DNA from: JBCBCP01 sp039817385
Lineage (GTDB): Bacteria > Pseudomonadota > Alphaproteobacteria > Rhodobacterales > Rhodobacteraceae
Assembly (NCBI GenBank): GCA_039817385.1
Contig: JBCBVY010000006.1
Coordinates: forward strand, 186,001-250,000
Direction of reading: 5' to 3'
DNA: 64,000 nt
A model generated the notes under the pieces. The model was not told the DNA's origin, searched no databases, and saw only the letters and a program-made list of their open reading frames with translations. Each line of letters opens with the position of its first letter. The first letter of the stretch is position 1. Both the position numbers and the translations under genes were made by a program. Shown piece by piece: positions 60,465 to 64,000 of this stretch.

Positions 60465-61622
60465 ATGACTACAGCGCAGACACTGATAATCAACAACACA
60501 ACATATGATTGCTCCAAAGCTGTCGAATACCACTATGGGGGGTTCCCACCGAATCCGATTGATGTCGCGGCCATCTTCACGCCTTTGACAGACGCCCTTC
60601 AACAGCTGACTCGGTACGATGAGAAGCTTAAGCACATGCAAAACTCGGAGCTCCTGCTAGCGCCGCTTCGGCAGCGCGATGCCGTCGTATCCTCTCGGAT
60701 GGAAGGTACGATTTCGACACTCGAAGAGGTTCTACGCTTAGAGGCAAGCGAGAATGCGCGGCGGTCTGAGGGGACAACACGCGATGATACCCTCGAGGTT
60801 TCATTGTATGCCCGCGCCCTGAGACAGGCAGAGACCCACTTGCGGGATGGCAACCCAATATCCCAAGCCATGATACGAGATGCGCACAGAACACTACTCA
60901 GCGCAGGGCGCGGAGCAAAACACAAACCGGGGCAATACAAAGTCGAACAAAACTACATAGGCGACAAAGCACAACGACTGGTTCACTTCATTCCAATCTC
61001 ACCCTTTGACCTTCAAAGCGGCATGGATCGCTTGATGCACTTTCTTCGAAACGATCCGCAACATGACTTGTTGCGGGCAGCTATCGCGCATGCGGAGTTC
61101 GAAGCACTTCATCCTTTTGAGGATGGCAATGGCAGGGTAGGCAGAATGCTGATCCCGCTAACGCTTTGGAACTACGGAATTCTAAGCGCGCCTCATTTTT
61201 TCGTAAGCGACTACTTTGAACGGAACAAAGACCAATACATCCACCGCCTCCGCAGAATATCTGAAGCCAGTGAATGGTCTGGATGGTGCAGTTTTTTTCT
61301 GTCTGGGCTCGCAATGCAAGCCAGAAAGAATATCGAAACAGTTGAAAGCATCCAAGCGCACTACGAGCGAACAAAAGAGCAGTTTCGAGAGGTGTTGCGA
61401 TCTCAATACTTTCACTCCGCAGTTGACTACGTGTTCAACCATCCAGTGTTTTGGAACAACCACTTCGTTGAAACTGCTGAAGGGCCACCATCGACGCTCC
61501 GAAACTTTACCCCCAAGTTAGTAAATGAAGGCCTGCTGCAAACAATTGTCCCGCCATCAGGACGGGCACCGGGTCTGTATGCCTACACGTCCTTGATACG
61601 CATTCTAGACGCTGACACCTAA
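60465..61622 (+). CDS. Fic family protein (AMPylase type, self-inhibited)
   Basis: A 385-residue Fic protein that transfers AMP (or another nucleotide moiety) to target proteins. The inhibitory helix motif (S/T)xxxE(G/N) is SSRMEG at residues 76-81, so control is built in. The catalytic motif is HPFEDGNGRVGR (His216). A C-terminal winged-helix-like part is at about 310-385. Base composition is near 50 % GC against roughly 65 % in neighbours, with AGA, ATA and CAA codons. This points to recent acquisition. It overlaps pncB tail to tail by 4 bases. Confidence 0.92.
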   Translation: MTTAQTLIINNTTYDCSKAVEYHYGGFPPNPIDVAAIFTPLTDALQQLTRYDEKLKHMQNSELLLAPLRQRDAVVSSRMEGTISTLEEVLRLEASENARRSEGTTRDDTLEVSLYARALRQAETHLRDGNPISQAMIRDAHRTLLSAGRGAKHKPGQYKVEQNYIGDKAQRLVHFIPISPFDLQSGMDRLMHFLRNDPQHDLLRAAIAHAEFEALHPFEDGNGRVGRMLIPLTLWNYGILSAPHFFVSDYFERNKDQYIHRLRRISEASEWSGWCSFFLSGLAMQARKNIETVESIQAHYERTKEQFREVLRSQYFHSAVDYVFNHPVFWNNHFVETAEGPPSTLRNFTPKLVNEGLLQTIVPPSGRAPGLYAYTSLIRILDADT

Positions 61623-62911
61623 ACCACAACCTCCCGCTCCACCTGCGCCCCAACCCCGAACACACGCTTATACCGCTCCACTTCCGTCTCCGGCCCCATC
61701 GCTTTGCGGGGGTTGTCGCTCAGCTTCACGGTTGCTTTGCCGTCCGCTGACACGGCCTTGCAAACCAGGCTGAACGGGGCCAGCGCGTCGTCAGGAGCAA
61801 GCCCGCGGAAGTCGTTGGTCAGAAGCGTGCCCCAGCCGAAGGACACCCGCACGCGGCCTGCGAATTGGGCGTGGAGTTCTTCGATCTTGTCCGCATCCAG
61901 CCCGTCAGAGAAGATCACCAGCTTTTCCGCCGGGTCCTCGCCGCGGTCTTGCCACCAGCGGATGGCCGTTTCGGCCCCCTCCGCCGGGTCGCCGCTGTCG
62001 ATCCTTATGCCCGTCCAACCCGCGAGCCAGTCGGGGGCGCCGTCGAGGAAGCCTTTGGTGCCGTAGGTGTCCGGCAGGATGATGCGCAGGTTGCCGTCAT
62101 GCTCTTCGTGCCAGTCGGACAGCACGTCATAGGGCGCGCGGGCAAGGGCGGCGTCGTCCGTCGCCAAGGCGGAATAGACCATCGGCAGCTCGTGCGCATT
62201 GGTGCCGATCGCCTCAAGGTCGCGGTTCTTGGCGATCAGGCAATTGGAGGTGCCGGTAAAGCGGCTTCCCAGCCCCTCCTGCATCGCCTGCACGGCCCAG
62301 TCCTGCCACAGGAAGCTGTGCCGCCGCCGTGTGCCGAAGTCGGCGACGCGCAAGCCATCGAGGCCGCGCAGCCGCTCGATCTTCTCCCACAGTTTGGTCA
62401 TCGCGCGGGCGTAGAGGACCTGAAGCTCGAACCGGCCCATCTCGCCCAGCACGGCGCGAGAGCGCAGCTCCATCAGCACGGACAGCGCCGGGATTTCCCA
62501 CAGCATCACCTCGGGCCACGCGCCTTCAAAGGTCAGCTCATATTGATCCCCCACCCGTTCAAGATGGTAGGCGGGCAGGCGCAGCCCTTCGAACCAGTCC
62601 ATGAACTCCGGCCCGAACATCTGCCGCTTGCCGTAGAAAGTGTTGCCGCGCATCCATGTCGACTCCCCGCGCGAGAGGGAGAGCGAGCGGATGTGGTCCA
62701 GTTGCTCGCGCAGCTCGCCCTCGTCGATCAGATTGGCCAGCGGCACGTGGCTTGAGCGGTTGATAAGGCTAAAGGTGACCTGCGTGTCCGGACGGTTGCG
62801 AAACACGGTCTGGCACATCAACAGCTTGTAGAAATCGGTGTCGATCAGGGACCGGACGATCGGGTCGATCTTCCATTTGTGGTTCCAGACGCGTGTCGCG
62901 ATGTCGACCAT
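61619..62911 (-). CDS. pncB: Nicotinate phosphoribosyltransferase
   Basis: Converts nicotinate and PRPP to nicotinate mononucleotide in NAD salvage, with ATP. It has 430 residues, typical for the PncB/NAPRTase family. Motifs are the N-terminal SLIDTDFYKLLMCQ, VADFGTRRRHSFLWQ, the TGTSNCLIAK segment (about 220) and the phosphate-binding FGWGTLLTNDF (about 360). The functionally linked pncA is next, 65 bases upstream on the same strand. Confidence 0.96.
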   Translation of the reverse strand: MVDIATRVWNHKWKIDPIVRSLIDTDFYKLLMCQTVFRNRPDTQVTFSLINRSSHVPLANLIDEGELREQLDHIRSLSLSRGESTWMRGNTFYGKRQMFGPEFMDWFEGLRLPAYHLERVGDQYELTFEGAWPEVMLWEIPALSVLMELRSRAVLGEMGRFELQVLYARAMTKLWEKIERLRGLDGLRVADFGTRRRHSFLWQDWAVQAMQEGLGSRFTGTSNCLIAKNRDLEAIGTNAHELPMVYSALATDDAALARAPYDVLSDWHEEHDGNLRIILPDTYGTKGFLDGAPDWLAGWTGIRIDSGDPAEGAETAIRWWQDRGEDPAEKLVIFSDGLDADKIEELHAQFAGRVRVSFGWGTLLTNDFRGLAPDDALAPFSLVCKAVSADGKATVKLSDNPRKAMGPETEVERYKRVFGVGAQVEREVVV

Positions 62912-62976
62912 GTGGCGAGCCCCGTAGTGTTTTGAAATATGTGCCCGATGCGCGCCGGTATGGAAAGGGGCCGGTG

Positions 62977-63576
62977 TTACGGGATAAGGCGGACGCCCGC
63001 GTCCCGCATCGCGTCCATCGCCGCGGCAAGGGAGCCGTCGAGGTCGATCGCGCGGCAGAGGTCGGTGCGGACGGTCACGTCGAACCCGGCCTTTGCTGCG
63101 TCAACGGCGGAGAAGTGCACGCAGAAATCGGTGGCGAGGCCGACCATCGTAAGGGTGTCGATGAAACGGGCGCGCAAGTAGCCCTCAAGCCCTGTGGGCG
63201 TGGTGTGGTCGTTTTCGAACAGGGCGGAGTAGCTGTCGATCTCGGGCCTATAGCCCTTGCGCACGATCATGTCGGCGCGGTCCACGTTCAGGTCTGCGTG
63301 AAACGCGGCGCCCTTGCTGCCCTGAATGCAGTGGTCTGGCCAAAGGACCTGCGGGCCGTAGGGCATCTGGGTCATGTCGTAGGGTGCTTTGCCCGCGTGG
63401 CTGGAGGCAAAGCTGGAATGGCCCGCCGGGTGCCAGTCCTGGGTCAGCACCACCGCCTCCGCCTCGGCCATAAGGGCGTTGATCCCGGGCACGATCTGGT
63501 CACCTTCCGGCACCGCCAGCGCGCCGCCCGGGCAGAAGTCGTTCTGGACGTCGATCACGATCAGGGCGTGGGACAT
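62977..63576 (-). CDS. pncA: Nicotinamidase
   Basis: Deamidates nicotinamide to nicotinate, feeding PncB. It has 199 residues. The catalytic Asp is in VIDVQNDFCPGG (Asp9 region), the metal-binding DWHPAGHSSFASSH is at about 52, and the catalytic Cys is in VGLATDFCVHFSA. The Lys belongs to the family-conserved RKGYRPEID-type segment. GGAGA precedes the ATG. Together with pncB it forms a two-gene salvage operon. Confidence 0.95.
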   Translation of the reverse strand: MSHALIVIDVQNDFCPGGALAVPEGDQIVPGINALMAEAEAVVLTQDWHPAGHSSFASSHAGKAPYDMTQMPYGPQVLWPDHCIQGSKGAAFHADLNVDRADMIVRKGYRPEIDSYSALFENDHTTPTGLEGYLRARFIDTLTMVGLATDFCVHFSAVDAAKAGFDVTVRTDLCRAIDLDGSLAAAMDAMRDAGVRLIP

Positions 63577-63670
63577 GGGCGCTCTCCTTTGCCCATATGG
63601 CTAGGCGCGGGGCCGGCCCGCGTCAACTCACGCCCTTGCCCGTAGTGACGGGCGGTCGTATCTGGCGGCC

Positions 63671-64000
63671 ATGTACCATATTGCGGCGCTTTACCATTTT
63701 ACCCGTTTTGATGACCCGGCTGCTTTGAAAGGGCCGCTGGCGGCGCTTGCTTGCGCGCAGGGGGTGAAGGGGACGTTGTTGCTGGCCAGCGAAGGGATCA
63801 ACGGCACGATTGCAGGGCCGCGTGCAGGGCTGGATGCGGTGTTGGACCACATCCGGGGCCTGCCGGGGTGCCGCGATCTGGAGTGGAAGGAAAGCACTGC
63901 GGCCTTTCCGCCCTTTGGCAAGCTGAAGGTTCGGCTAAAGCGCGAAATCGTGACGATGGGCCAGCCGGATGTGGACCCGGTGGCGCGGGTTGGCAGCTAT
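63671..64000 (+). CDS. trhO: tRNA uridine(34) hydroxylase TrhO, 5' part (runs off window)
   Basis: A rhodanese-domain protein of the YceA/TrhO family that hydroxylates U34 of certain tRNAs. The first 110 codons are visible. They include the N-terminal ferredoxin-like domain with LASEGINGTIAG and ESTAAFPPFGKLKVRLKREIV, both diagnostic. The catalytic rhodanese Cys lies beyond the window. It is divergent from pncA by about 94 bases. Confidence 0.93.
   Translation, partial: MYHIAALYHFTRFDDPAALKGPLAALACAQGVKGTLLLASEGINGTIAGPRAGLDAVLDHIRGLPGCRDLEWKESTAAFPPFGKLKVRLKREIVTMGQPDVDPVARVGSY

Overview
The window is a high-GC, tightly packed chromosomal segment from an alphaproteobacterium, most likely a Rhodobacteraceae/Roseobacter-type marine bacterium. 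The reasons are the family content and local gene orders (gpmI-envC-ctpA, MoxR-DUF58-DUF4159, an alpha-2-macroglobulin gene joined to pbpC), a VPLPA-CTERM surface protein, DnaE2, many 4-nt start/stop overlaps, and the general codon style. About 56 protein genes are supported. The first (S-formylglutathione hydrolase) and the last (tRNA uridine hydroxylase TrhO) run off the window. No tRNA, rRNA, CRISPR array or intact insertion sequence was seen.

Layout. 1-3.4 kb: five overlapping plus-strand genes (fghA end, UPF0178, HAD phosphatase, ornithine cyclodeaminase family, alpha/beta hydrolase). 3.4-5.8 kb: an MFS carrier divergent from zapE. 5.8-12.8 kb: a minus-strand run reading from a huge ABC-like protein with a cyclic-nucleotide domain through a CPBP protease, accD and folC to a small membrane protein. 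13-17.3 kb: a VPLPA-CTERM protein, then ilvD with an overlapping lipoprotein gene and two conserved genes of unknown role. 17.3-23.8 kb: minus-strand LysE exporter, crotonase, ctpA, envC, gpmI and a sugar-nucleotide-type oxidoreductase divergent from a LysR regulator. 24.7-28 kb: a C-terminally shortened dnaE2 lying next to palindromic repeats. 28-32.8 kb: DUF1203, a 59-residue zinc-finger protein, a TIGR02117 protein, polA and a YjbR protein. 32.8-34.7 kb: DUF2798, hyi, a nucleotidyl-cyclase remnant and DUF1285. 34.7-41.4 kb: the MoxR operon. 41.4-48.8 kb: pbpC and a 1803-residue alpha-2-macroglobulin. 48.9-55.1 kb: a hybrid histidine kinase, a VOC protein, yaaA, recQ and yggT. 55.2-59.6 kb: thioesterase, Atg22-like MFS, mepA, phytase-like esterase and a queuosine-precursor transporter. 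59.6-64 kb: an unusual leader and arfB, a low-GC fic gene, pncB, pncA and the start of trhO.

Functional themes are envelope maintenance (EnvC, CtpA, MepA, PBP1C with alpha-2-macroglobulin), NAD salvage (pncA, pncB), fatty-acid and folate housekeeping, DNA repair, and ribosome rescue.

The most promising unexplained element lies at 59647-59890, directly before arfB. A candidate promoter precedes a 17-nt stretch complementary to the 3' end of 16S rRNA. That stretch drives an 18-codon reading frame, its core can pair with a downstream CACCTCC, and the unit ends in a strong terminator only 25 bases before the arfB start codon. The layout resembles a translation-sensing attenuator for a ribosome-rescue factor. 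Other points of interest are an intact ABC transporter gene that has lost every recognisable ATPase motif, and several families of intergenic palindromic repeats.
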